Shown in pieces: positions 54,168 to 62,831 of a DNA stretch of 64,000 nt. This stretch comes from Planctomycetaceae bacterium. Lineage in GTDB: Bacteria; Planctomycetota; Planctomycetia; Planctomycetales; Planctomycetaceae. The notes under the pieces were generated by a model, which searched no databases, was not told the origin of the DNA, and saw nothing but the letters and a program-made list of their open reading frames with translations. Position 1 is the first letter of the stretch; every line of letters starts with the position of its first letter. The position numbers were made by a program, and so were the translations under genes. Location: assembly GCA_947476295.1 (NCBI GenBank), contig CANJQC010000004.1, positions 1 to 64,000 on the forward strand, written 5' to 3'.

Positions 54168-55288
54168 TGAAAAGTTTCGAGATACTTGGCCTTGGCACTG
54201 CGTTGCCCGAGCATTCGATTTCACAAGCCGGTATGGCGACCTTCGCAACCACGTGTGTTGCGCCGGAACTGACTGGTTCCAAAAATCCTTCAGGACTGAT
54301 CCAGGCGTTGTATCGGCGCGCCGGCGTTCAGTCGCGTCACAGTGTGCTGCTGGAATCCTCTTCGGACGATGAAGCAACTGCCGAACGTTTCTTCGAATTC
54401 GTCAAAGGTCCCGAAGATCGCGGCCCGGGAACTGCCGAACGCATGAATCGCTTCGAAATCGAAGCTCCAAAAATCGCGATGAAAGCAACAGACAAAGCGA
54501 TCAAGGAAGCAAAGATCGATCCTGCCGAGATCACGCACCTGATCACCGTGTCCTGCAGCGGTTTCAGCGCTCCGGGAGTGGACTTGCATCTGATCGAGAC
54601 TCTCGGACTCGCGCGCAGCGTCGCGCGGACACACGTCGGCTTCATGGGCTGCCACGGTGCATTGAACGGCCTGCGAGTGGCCCATAGCTTTGCGGCGGCT
54701 GATCCGAACGCCGTGATCGCAATGTGCGCCGTAGAACTCTGCACGCTGCATCACCAGTATGGCTGGGATCCGCAGCAGATCGTGGCAAATTCCCTCTTCG
54801 CAGACGGTGCTGCAACAATCATCGGCCGAGCAACCTCTCGCAGCGACGGCCGCTCACAAAAGCTTCCTGGCCGACTTGTGGACAACTATTCATTCGTTAT
54901 TCCTGACACCAGCGAGCTGATGACATGGAAAATTGGAGACAACGGATTTGAAATGACGTTATCCCCCGAAGTGCCCGGCGTGATCACGCGCATGCTGCCG
55001 GGCGCCCTCCACGAATTTCTGGGGCGAAACGGCCTGACGCTCAGTGAAATCAAGAGCTGGGCCATTCATCCTGGCGGTCCAAGAATCCTAGCTGCCACCG
55101 CCGAAGCAGCGGGCCTTTCCGATGCACAAATTGACGCATCCATCAGTGTCTTCCAGCGATGCGGCAACATGTCATCACCAACGGTATTGTTCATTCTGGA
55201 CGAATTGCGAGCCCGCAACGCCAGCCTTCCCTGCGTAATGCTGGGATTTGGTCCCGGCCTCAATGTTGAGATCGCGCTGCTGCGATAA
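54167..55288 (+). CDS. Type III polyketide synthase
   Basis: Homodimeric chalcone-synthase-like enzyme, 373 residues, which extends an acyl-CoA starter with malonyl-CoA. The Cys-His-Asn triad is intact: Cys162 in 'GFMGCHGALNG', His301 in 'WAIHPGG', and Asn334 in 'RCGNMSS'. 'CSGFSAPGVDLHLI' and the C-terminal 'GFGPGLNVEIALL' (GFGPG loop) confirm the family. Start ATG overlaps the preceding TGA by one base. Planctomycete clusters of this layout have been linked to alkylresorcinol-type lipids, from my recollection of the field; the starter unit here cannot be read from sequence. Confidence 0.92.
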   Translation: MKSFEILGLGTALPEHSISQAGMATFATTCVAPELTGSKNPSGLIQALYRRAGVQSRHSVLLESSSDDEATAERFFEFVKGPEDRGPGTAERMNRFEIEAPKIAMKATDKAIKEAKIDPAEITHLITVSCSGFSAPGVDLHLIETLGLARSVARTHVGFMGCHGALNGLRVAHSFAAADPNAVIAMCAVELCTLHHQYGWDPQQIVANSLFADGAATIIGRATSRSDGRSQKLPGRLVDNYSFVIPDTSELMTWKIGDNGFEMTLSPEVPGVITRMLPGALHEFLGRNGLTLSEIKSWAIHPGGPRILAATAEAAGLSDAQIDASISVFQRCGNMSSPTVLFILDELRARNASLPCVMLGFGPGLNVEIALLR

Positions 55289-55373
55289 GGCAGTAACCAC
55301 CGATTTTGTCACCACGTCTGTAGAAGTTTTGAACGTGACGGCGGTGAGATGGTTGGCATGTTTCTAGGTGGAT

Positions 55374-55558
55374 TCAACTTTGGCTCCGGTGGCGATGTTG
55401 GTTTTGTTCGCCTTCCAAATCGTATGTGTACGTGGATGTGCCGTCGGCTTCCATCAGGTGCTGGCACCGGCATTGACGCCGTCGCACCGTCTCCACCGGC
55501 CCCGGGATTCCAGACAAACCACGTTCCGAAACTGAAACCGTAGTTTGTTGGATACACG
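55374..55558 (-). pseudogene. Possible RHS/YD-repeat scrap
   Basis: A short frame contains 'ADGTSTYTYDLEGEQ', which matches the YD-repeat pattern (G-x-x-x-x-Y-x-Y-D-x-x-G) of RHS proteins. Nothing else of such a protein is present. It could also be chance. It lies immediately downstream of the GT39-like gene on the same strand. Confidence 0.3.
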
Positions 55559-57274
55559 TCACTCCCTCTGGAGTTCGGGGATGTGATAGATCCACATCGA
55601 GTACCCCACGCGACTGACGGGGCGGTACTTCTGCATGTAGCGATAGCTTCCATGCCGCTCGAACAACTCGTGGACGCTGATGGCGTACCAACCCGGTTCG
55701 GGAATGAGATTCTGTTGCGGATCGGACTCAGGCGAAGACATCTTCGGAGGCCACTGGCAGTCGATGCCGATTTCTTGCGGAGACACAAAACCTGCGCAGA
55801 TACAGTACATAGGGCGAGCTTCGGGATGGTCTTTGATCCAATGCTTCAGCCGGATCAAGTCCTGACCCCAGTCTACGTTGGCATCGAGCAGGTATCGATG
55901 TCCACCCAGCGGGCCTCCCGCCAGTTCATTGAAGTACGACATGCTGTGGGGATAAATCCACAGACTGCTCAAGGTACTCCAGACGAGCAATCCCAGGAAT
56001 GATCGCGCGGCCCAGCGCGGCCACGGTTGATTCCACAGCTTGCTGATTAGCACAAACGCGGCTGGCAGAGAAGGCAAAATATAACGGATGTAGCGTCCAA
56101 AACCCGTCTGGGAGCACACCAGAACGAACACCACGATCGCGGGCACGATTAAAACCATCTCATCCCGTGTCAGCTTCAGCCCGCATCGCGGGACAACATG
56201 ACACACGACGACGATCATAAACAGCAATAGCATTCCGAGTGGCAACTTCAGGCAGGCTGCGACGGGATAGTAGTACCACCACCCTCGATCCGACCACGTC
56301 CGGAACAGGTACGATTCCAATCCCTTTTCGAAATCGACCTTCTGAAGATCGATTCCGCGGACATAATTGTACGGCAGGGGAATCGGACACTTCGCGAGAA
56401 TAGTGTCGCAAAAGCGGTTGCCCGGAGTCCCTGTGATCTGATTCCCCGTGAGAGCCTGGGAGACAAATTCATACTTCCCCAGTGAACGTCCAGTGCCCTC
56501 AAACCCATAACCGACGTTGATGACGTAGACACCGAGAATCAAAAGGAGTCCCAACTGACCGATATCGGTCTTAAAATTTACTCGCTCCACGAGGCCAGGC
56601 CGTCTCCAAACCAACCACAAAAGCGGCCAAACGACGAACAACACAATCCACGTCATCTTCGTCAGTTCACAGACTCCCAGGGTGATCCCCGCCCAGAACG
56701 CGGATTTCCAGGTTCCGTTCGCCAGCCAATTTCGAAACGTGAACGCCGCCAGCAATCCGAAACTCGCCGCCGCCGCATCCGGAGTAAATGTCGATCCCCA
56801 CCCCAGAACCACGGGAGACAGACACCATAGAACGCAAGCGACAAAACCACTTCTCGGACCATAGAGCGATCGTCCCCACAGGAAGCACATCCACCCGCCC
56901 AGGACCGTGAACGGCAGGCACAGCAACCTCCCCGCCGTGAAATACCACTCGGCCCCTGGGCGATTCGCCCGAATGAAATCCAGCCCCAGTTCGAACTCTG
57001 TTCGAACGGACGGACTATCCGACGCCTGGCTCCAGTCCACATGTGGATTTCCGAACGCTGCAGGAATCGCGGCGACGAGCTTCACCAGCGGAGGATTGAC
57101 CCGATAAATGTGGAAATTCCCGAAACGCCATTGATAAATTCCAGCAGTCAAGTGACCCACTTCGTCATTGACCGGGCTGTTCCAGTAGGCAATCCATCCG
57201 AGCATCGCCAGATGCATCAGAAGCAATCCGGCGACCGCTTTTCCGTACGTCACGCGATCTGTCCCCAACATCAA
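55559..57274 (-). CDS. GT39-like polytopic glycosyltransferase (ArnT/PMT type)
   Basis: A 571-residue integral membrane protein with about 11-12 helices. After the first helix comes 'SPVNDEVGHLTAGIYQW', where the Asp-Glu pair corresponds to the catalytic acidic motif of GT-C enzymes (dolichol/undecaprenyl-phosphate-sugar users). 'NPPLVKLVAAIPAAFG' and 'DAAAASFGLLAAFTFRNWL' fit the family. A C-terminal extracytoplasmic part contains 'ANVDWGQDLIRLKHWIKDHPEA', common in planctomycete members. It probably transfers a sugar from a polyprenyl phosphate to protein or lipid at the outer face. It stands alone and is convergent with the PKS operon. Confidence 0.85.
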   Translation of the reverse strand: MMLGTDRVTYGKAVAGLLLMHLAMLGWIAYWNSPVNDEVGHLTAGIYQWRFGNFHIYRVNPPLVKLVAAIPAAFGNPHVDWSQASDSPSVRTEFELGLDFIRANRPGAEWYFTAGRLLCLPFTVLGGWMCFLWGRSLYGPRSGFVACVLWCLSPVVLGWGSTFTPDAAAASFGLLAAFTFRNWLANGTWKSAFWAGITLGVCELTKMTWIVLFVVWPLLWLVWRRPGLVERVNFKTDIGQLGLLLILGVYVINVGYGFEGTGRSLGKYEFVSQALTGNQITGTPGNRFCDTILAKCPIPLPYNYVRGIDLQKVDFEKGLESYLFRTWSDRGWWYYYPVAACLKLPLGMLLLFMIVVVCHVVPRCGLKLTRDEMVLIVPAIVVFVLVCSQTGFGRYIRYILPSLPAAFVLISKLWNQPWPRWAARSFLGLLVWSTLSSLWIYPHSMSYFNELAGGPLGGHRYLLDANVDWGQDLIRLKHWIKDHPEARPMYCICAGFVSPQEIGIDCQWPPKMSSPESDPQQNLIPEPGWYAISVHELFERHGSYRYMQKYRPVSRVGYSMWIYHIPELQRE

Positions 57275-57577
57275 AACTCCCCCATAACGGCATCATCATT
57301 CTGCGTGCCGCACCGGAGCCACAACCCGGTGCCCATTGACTTGAATGATCAGCGCACCGAGTGATCCACCAGCAGAATATGCACCAATCCCTCATCGCGA
57401 TCACAACCAACAGTTCGACCCACCGTAAACGCAGGCCGAGCGAATTTTTGCAACACGACATTTGCCCCAAAAATCCCAAGCTTACTCGCTTGACAGTATA
57501 GGCGGGGGGGGTAAGGATAACACTTCAGTTGTACGTCGTACCACAGCCCGTGATTTTTTTGTGGGACCGGTGAAAAC
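57275..57577. other. Divergent intergenic region
   Basis: About 300 bases between the GT39-like gene and the DUF1573-like gene, which point away from each other, so both promoters should be here. A short G-rich run (GGGGGGG at about 57505) is the only notable motif. Confidence 0.45.
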
Positions 57578-58006
57578 GTGCGTCCGTGGATTTATCGTTT
57601 GCAAATCGTCCTTGCGGCTATTGTCGCACTCGTAACCGTTGTCGTTATCGGGCGGTCTTCGCTGATCCAGCACGGGCTCGCGCAGTTCGACGGGTTTGTT
57701 GTAGTCGTCGATGGGCCGCAGCGAGAGTTATCAGCAAAAACGGGTGAAACCCTACCCATCGACTTCCGACTCACCAATGTGACTTCCCAGCCGGTGGAGG
57801 TTGTGGGGATCAGGACCGGGTGTGGTTGCGCATCCGCAGAACCGGTTCCCTGCATCATCGCCGGGCATTCGACGCAGACCGTGCGTCTCATGCTCTCGGT
57901 GCGGGGTCAGTCAGCGGGCGCGACCTTCGAACTTCAGCCAGAGCTTTACCTCGACCGCCCAGCCCGCAAGGTAGGGCTGTCGATTCGCGTGAGTGTGACC
58001 CAGTGA
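57578..58006 (+). CDS. Membrane-anchored DUF1573-like protein
   Basis: A 142-residue protein starting at GTG 57578, with an N-terminal helix ('IVLAAIVALVTVVVIGRSSL') anchoring an extracytoplasmic Ig-like domain. The domain has 'FRLTNVTSQPVEVVGIRTGCGCASAE' (in outline), the F-x-N-x-(G/S)-x-x-P-(L/V)...T-x-C-G-C signature of DUF1573. First gene of a three-gene rightward cluster of exported proteins. Function unknown; such domains occur in surface protein complexes. Confidence 0.78.
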   Translation: MRPWIYRLQIVLAAIVALVTVVVIGRSSLIQHGLAQFDGFVVVVDGPQRELSAKTGETLPIDFRLTNVTSQPVEVVGIRTGCGCASAEPVPCIIAGHSTQTVRLMLSVRGQSAGATFELQPELYLDRPARKVGLSIRVSVTQ

Positions 58007-58083
58007 GATGTTCTCACTGGATGACAGACGAATGGCGGGATGGGTTGTCCTGCCGAAGTGTGAATTAACTGAGGATCTGAATC

Positions 58084-58272
58084 ATGATTCAAAAGACATT
58101 TTCATTTTTTCTCGTGATGGTGGGGGCTGCCTGCTTTGTTGCCGGAACGTGCCAGACTGCGGCAGCGAGCGATCGGGGCTGCGGCTTGAATCAAATGCCC
58201 TGCGCTGGCAACACCTGCAGCGCTGCGGGCAAGACTTGTGCCGTAGATGGTGAGGGTTGTTCCGGGTGTTGA
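58084..58272 (+). CDS. Small exported Cys-rich peptide
   Basis: A 62-residue precursor: a signal peptide ('FSFFLVMVGAACFVAGTCQTAAA') and a ~33-residue mature part with six cysteines spaced C-x7-C-x4-C-x6-C-x6-C-x2-C. A GAGGA box sits before ATG 58084. It is flanked by codirectional exported-protein genes at gaps of 77 and 29 bases. No family recognised. It could be a disulfide-rich structural peptide, a metal-binding peptide, or a substrate of the neighbouring membrane-anchored proteins. Confidence 0.7.
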   Translation: MIQKTFSFFLVMVGAACFVAGTCQTAAASDRGCGLNQMPCAGNTCSAAGKTCAVDGEGCSGC

Positions 58273-58301
58273 TGATTGGCAGCTATCAAGGTTGAAAACC
58301 A

Positions 58302-59315
58302 ATGAACTCTCGTTGCCTCAGTCTGCTAGTTGGCTGGCTGTGTTTGGTGTGTGGGCATGTCGATGCTGTGGACCGAGTGATCGATCCGTTGGTAATGGAG
58401 GAACTGCGGACACAAGCCGTGCCGGCTTGGCAGGCTGCGGAACGGGAGTTTCGATCTATCGACGTGACTTACACGGTGTCTAACAAGGAGGGGCCTCGAG
58501 ACAAGCTGAAACTCTTTTCAAAACAGACGTTTCAGTTCGCCTACGACGCCGATCGTCAGGTCAGGTTGCTGCGCACGCAGAAAGATGGAGTTTTTGGAAA
58601 GGATCATGACGCGGCGAATGCGAGATATGAGTTTGACGTGTGGGCACCGGACATAAATGCCCGGGGTACGCTAACTCGGGTTCAACTCTTATCATCTGCT
58701 GCCATGAATAATAGGCAGCCCGACGGTGAAGTTTCCAATTTGAATTTTGCACTGTGTCGTTTGCAAGCCGAGTGTCGGATGAATCGCATGCCACTCGTGA
58801 AGTTAGTGGATCCCATGCAATTCGAAACAGTAGAAGCTGTGAAGTTTGATGAATCGGGCCACAGCCTTATCCGCTACTCCGCAAAGTTCGTGGGACAGGA
58901 AGACCGGTTTCTAAAACGAGGCAGGACATATACCGCAACGTTCGATCCTGCCCAGCGATACCGTTCTGTCGCGTGGCGAATTGACATCTCCGACGACAGT
59001 TACGATGAGTTCCGAATCTCGTACCACGAACGGGACGATGTGCGTACCCCGCGCGAAATCGTCTACACCGCTGAAAATGGATCGCAGTTCTCGGAGCAAA
59101 TTTGGACCTACGAACTGCCCAAGCCCTGCACCATCCCGGACGCGGAGTTTTACCTCCCACACTACGGATTCTCCGAGTCGGTGCTAGAGACGCTAGGCCC
59201 TAACCCGTGGCGGATCCGTCTGATTCTCATTAACGTGGGTATCTTGACGATCGTTATCGGGGCGTGGCTGCTCCGCCGTCGAGCCGCCAAGGCACATGAA
59301 CGCTCGTCTCCTTGA
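58302..59315 (+). CDS. Exported protein with C-terminal membrane anchor
   Basis: A 337-residue protein with a signal peptide ('LSLLVGWLCLVCGHVDA'). A mostly beta outer domain follows ('FRSIDVTYTVSNKEGPRDKLKLFSKQTFQFAYDADRQVRLL', in outline, then 'RTYTATFDPAQRYRSVAWRIDI'), and a single helix near the end ('LILINVGILTIVIGAWLL') is followed by basic residues, the topology of a membrane-tethered periplasmic protein. No named family; the pattern recalls planctomycete outer-membrane-lipoprotein-sorting-like proteins. An AAGG box precedes ATG 58302. Last gene of the three-gene cluster. The ~260 bases after it contain a G-run and no gene. Confidence 0.7.
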   Translation: MNSRCLSLLVGWLCLVCGHVDAVDRVIDPLVMEELRTQAVPAWQAAEREFRSIDVTYTVSNKEGPRDKLKLFSKQTFQFAYDADRQVRLLRTQKDGVFGKDHDAANARYEFDVWAPDINARGTLTRVQLLSSAAMNNRQPDGEVSNLNFALCRLQAECRMNRMPLVKLVDPMQFETVEAVKFDESGHSLIRYSAKFVGQEDRFLKRGRTYTATFDPAQRYRSVAWRIDISDDSYDEFRISYHERDDVRTPREIVYTAENGSQFSEQIWTYELPKPCTIPDAEFYLPHYGFSESVLETLGPNPWRIRLILINVGILTIVIGAWLLRRRAAKAHERSSP

Positions 59316-59573
59316 GGGGTAATGGGATTGCGATGTTGGCTGAGTCGGGGGGGGGGCGGGCGTTCAAGTTTAGGTGACCGTTTACGGGTCGAACAGCATT
59401 TTTGCAACAGGTTGACCGTGTAGGGAAGATTAAACGGCTCCGGCTCAGGCGTCTTTGATTCACGATCCGCACCAATAAAGACGCCTGCCCCGTTTGATGT
59501 TTCCTGAGCGATGTCCTCAATCGCGTTCTTTATAACTACAATCAGTCGGTCTCACGCAAAGGTCAACGTTTCG

Positions 59574-60962
59574 ATGCGTCTCGAAAGACCTTTCATGGCT
59601 TTCGGTTCAATTTCAATTGATGGTAAGTCGCTCGTGATTCCTTCGAATTCATTGCGTGCTGATCGAATTGTCGTGATGACTCGTTTTCCGGAACCGGGAC
59701 GGACCAAGACGCGACTGATCCCGGCCTTGGGTGCGGATCGCGCAGCGGCGGTGCATCGGCGCTTGATCGTTTGCACGCTGAACGTCGTATCTCAATGGGC
59801 AGAAGCACATGACTGTGACATTGAAGTGCGATATACGGGCGGTGACGAATCGCAATTTCTCGCTCAGTTTGGTGTACAACCCCGTTACGCGCCGCAGTCG
59901 GAAGGATCTCTGGGTCAGCGGATGAATTCTGCGGTCGAGGCGGCATTCTCCGACGGTGCAAAACGCATCGTGATCATTGGAACCGACTGTCCCGGACTAG
60001 AGGCTTCGCATCTGACGCACGCATTTGAGCAACTTACGGACCGCGATGTTGTCATTGGACCGGCAACGGACGGCGGCTATTATCTGTTGGGAATGCGACG
60101 TCACCTGCCACGGCTTTTTGATGACATCGCCTGGGGCACAGAGACCGTTTTTCGGCAGACGCTGGAGAGAGCTGCCGAAGCCCGTAACACCGTGGGTCTA
60201 CTTCCAATGCTCTCTGACGTCGATTACGCTGAAGATCTTATTCAATGTCGGCGGAGTGAAGATCAATTCCGCGACGTGCTGCCGAGAACGATGCCTGGCC
60301 GAATCTCGGTCATCATCCCGACACTGAACGAAGCTGCCAACATCACAGCAACGCTTGAACACATCTGTAATCGACCGAACGTGGAAGTCATCGTGGCCGA
60401 CGGCGGCAGCGATGATCAAACTCCGGAACTGGTTCGGGTGGCAGGAGCAACCGTCGTACAGTGCAATAAAGGTCGCGGTAAGCAGATGAACGCCGGGGCG
60501 GCACTTGCCCGTGGCGAGATTCTGATATTCCTGCACGCAGACACCAAATTGCCGGATGATTTTGCAGATCACGTGTGTCAGACCCTTCGCGACGGGACCT
60601 CCGGAGGAGCCTTCAGACTGCGCATCGGAGCGAGTGGCTGGATGCTAAGGCTGATTGAATCCGCCGCCAATCTGCGTTCGCGCTGGTTGCAGTTGCCATA
60701 TGGAGATCAGGCAATTTTTGTGCCTGCATCCGTCTTCTTCCACATGAACGGATTTCAGCATTGGCCGCTGATGGAAGACTACGACTTCTGCTGTCGACTT
60801 AGAAAAATTGGCAGGATTGCCCTTGCATCGGCATCCGTGACGACGTCGGCTCGCCGCTGGCAGCGACTTGGTGTGTTGCGAACCACGCTGACCAACCTGG
60901 TCTGCATTGCGGCATTTCGACTGGGTGTTTCGCCGGTAACGCTGGCGCGTTGGTATCGATGA
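59574..60962 (+). CDS. Fused TIGR04282/TIGR04283-type transferases
   Basis: A ~462-residue fusion of two glycosyltransferase-like domains. The first (DUF2064/TIGR04282) runs from 'IVVMTRFPEPGRTKTRLIPALG' (in outline) through 'IIGTDCPGL' and 'VIGPATDGGYYLLGM'. The second is a GT2-type domain (TIGR04283): 'ISVIIPTLNEAANI', 'VIVADGGSDDQTPEL', 'CNKGRGKQMNAGAALA', and 'FLHADTKLP'. The two are usually separate neighbouring genes. They are associated with radical SAM/selenodomain and arsenosugar-type loci, but no such gene is adjacent here. ATG 59574 with AAAGGTC upstream is used; 59595 is also possible. Confidence 0.87.
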   Translation: MRLERPFMAFGSISIDGKSLVIPSNSLRADRIVVMTRFPEPGRTKTRLIPALGADRAAAVHRRLIVCTLNVVSQWAEAHDCDIEVRYTGGDESQFLAQFGVQPRYAPQSEGSLGQRMNSAVEAAFSDGAKRIVIIGTDCPGLEASHLTHAFEQLTDRDVVIGPATDGGYYLLGMRRHLPRLFDDIAWGTETVFRQTLERAAEARNTVGLLPMLSDVDYAEDLIQCRRSEDQFRDVLPRTMPGRISVIIPTLNEAANITATLEHICNRPNVEVIVADGGSDDQTPELVRVAGATVVQCNKGRGKQMNAGAALARGEILIFLHADTKLPDDFADHVCQTLRDGTSGGAFRLRIGASGWMLRLIESAANLRSRWLQLPYGDQAIFVPASVFFHMNGFQHWPLMEDYDFCCRLRKIGRIALASASVTTSARRWQRLGVLRTTLTNLVCIAAFRLGVSPVTLARWYR

Positions 60963-61048
60963 GGGGGGGCATATCTATGGCTATCGCGAGGCTGAAATAT
61001 CCTGTCTCTAAAACCAACACGCGATCGGTGGCAGTCTCCACTCAACAT

Positions 61049-62473
61049 TTAGCAGTCGAAATACATCGCAAATTCATAAGGATGCGGGCGGCGATTGATG
61101 GCAGTCACTTCGTCATCGCGTTTATGCTGAATCCAGCGTTCGATCACATCGGGTGTAAACACGTCGCCTCGCAGCAAAAAGTCATGATCACGTTCCAAGG
61201 CGTTTAGAGCTGCGTCCAGTGACGGCGGCGTGCAGATGAGCCCGGCACGTTCTTCCGGAGCCAAATCGTAAAGATCCTTATCCTGTGGACGGCCTGGATT
61301 GATGCGGTTCTGAATACCGTCGAGCATTGCCATCAGAATCGCCGACATGGCAAGGTACGGGTTGCAGGCGGCGTCCGGACAGCGAAATTCAAAGCGACGT
61401 CGCGATTCTTCACCGGAATTGGCCGGAATACGAATTGCCGCCGATCGATTGCGATAACTGTAGGACAGATTCACAGGCGCTTCGAATCCTGGTGTCAGTC
61501 GTTTGTAACTATTGGTGGTCGGACAGCAAAACGCCAGTAATGCCGACGCATGTTGCAGGATTCCGCCAATCGCAAACATGGCCAGTTCGCTGAGTCCCCC
61601 GTAGCCAGAACCTGCGAACAGCGGATGATTGTTCTTGCATAGCGACAGCGTCATATGCAACCCGGAACCGTTATCGTTCCAGATCGGCTTTGGCATAAAC
61701 GTGGCGGTCTTGCCGTACTGCGCGGCGACGTTCCGAACAATGTACTTCAGTCGCATCAGCTTATCGGACATGCAGACAAGTGTGTCGTTTCGCAGATCAA
61801 CTTCGCACTGTCCGCCTGATGCCACTTCGTGATGCTGGCCTTCGGTCTTGATGCCACTGTCTTCCAGCATCATCATAATATCGGTGCGAAGATTCTGCAG
61901 CGTATCGACAGGTGGCATTGGCAAGTAACCCTCTCGATGCCGAATCTGATTTCCCCCCTGCGGACGTCCTGAGGTGCCTCGATTCCATTGACCTTCGATG
62001 CTGTCGATGTAGTAGTAGCCTTCGTGTTCGCTCTGATCGAAGCGTACGCTGTCAAAGACAAAAAATTCTGCTTCCGCCCCGAACAACGCTCGATCGGCAA
62101 TGCCTGTAGACAGCATGTAGTTTTCGGCTTTGCGGGCGATGTTGCGAGGATCACGCGGATACGTCTGATGCGTCACAGGATCTTTGACGTTGCACAGCAT
62201 CGCCAATGTCGATTTCATAAACGGATCTACAAAGCACGTTTGCGATTCCGGAACAACCAGCATGTCGCTTTCGTGAATCGACTGCCAGCCTCGCATGGAC
62301 GATCCGTCAAACGAAAAGCCGTGCTCAAAACTTTCCTCGGTCAGCCGATCTGCAGGAATCGTAAAATGCCGCTGTGAACCGCAAAAATCGGTGAACCGCA
62401 GATCAATTGCTCGGATCTCACGTTGACGGCAGAGAGCGATTGCTTCACGAGGCGACAGTTGAGTTTCAGACAT
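61049..62473 (-). CDS. glnA: Glutamine synthetase, type I
   Basis: ATP-dependent ammonia assimilation enzyme, 474 residues, dodecameric in the family. The beta-grasp N-domain ('AIDLRFTDFCGSQRHFTIP') precedes the catalytic domain: 'GAEAEFFVFDS' (metal Glu), 'PIWNDNGSGLHMTLSL', and 'RFEFRCPDAACNPYLAMSAIL', the ATP and glutamate sites. 'KDLYDLAPEE' keeps the Tyr adenylylated in GSI-beta enzymes, so adenylylation control is possible. No glnB/glnK or ntr genes lie nearby. No clear ribosome-binding site is seen before the ATG. Confidence 0.96.
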   Translation of the reverse strand: MSETQLSPREAIALCRQREIRAIDLRFTDFCGSQRHFTIPADRLTEESFEHGFSFDGSSMRGWQSIHESDMLVVPESQTCFVDPFMKSTLAMLCNVKDPVTHQTYPRDPRNIARKAENYMLSTGIADRALFGAEAEFFVFDSVRFDQSEHEGYYYIDSIEGQWNRGTSGRPQGGNQIRHREGYLPMPPVDTLQNLRTDIMMMLEDSGIKTEGQHHEVASGGQCEVDLRNDTLVCMSDKLMRLKYIVRNVAAQYGKTATFMPKPIWNDNGSGLHMTLSLCKNNHPLFAGSGYGGLSELAMFAIGGILQHASALLAFCCPTTNSYKRLTPGFEAPVNLSYSYRNRSAAIRIPANSGEESRRRFEFRCPDAACNPYLAMSAILMAMLDGIQNRINPGRPQDKDLYDLAPEERAGLICTPPSLDAALNALERDHDFLLRGDVFTPDVIERWIQHKRDDEVTAINRRPHPYEFAMYFDC

Positions 62474-62647
62474 GGAGTGACAGCTTGCAGAATTGCTTGG
62501 AGTGAATTTAGTGCGGCAGCGTAGCCAAGAACAGAGCTAACCTGCAAATCACACGCCAGTCCATGTGGAAATTAGGCGGTTCGTGGACAAGACTGGTCGT
62601 GCAAAGCGACCATCTTTGGGAACAAATCGCGAATCTTCATTTGAAAA

Positions 62648-62749
62648 GCGAGCGGCAGGGCGTCAGCCCTCCGAGGAGTTTATCTGTGGAACACAGTCGA
62701 GGTGTCGGGATGCCCTCAAGACTCGGAGGGCTGACGCCCTGCCGCTCGC
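62648..62749. repeat. Perfect 28-bp inverted repeat (GCGAGCGGCAGGGCG type)
   Basis: Arms 62648-62675 and 62722-62749 are perfectly complementary over 28 bases, separated by 46 bases. The inner half of each arm is itself nearly palindromic (AGGGCGTCAGCCCT), so cruciform forms are possible. A degenerate relative lies at 41409-41486. It lies between the start of glnA and the end of the DUF1553 gene, where it may also act as a terminator for the latter. The remaining bases of this ~360-base gap hold nothing else. Confidence 0.85.
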
Positions 62750-62831
62750 CGGGGACATTCAACAGCGGCAATCCGGAACTGCCCCGACACCGGTGTTGAA
62801 TCACCATGCAGTCCTGCGCGGATTTCCATCA

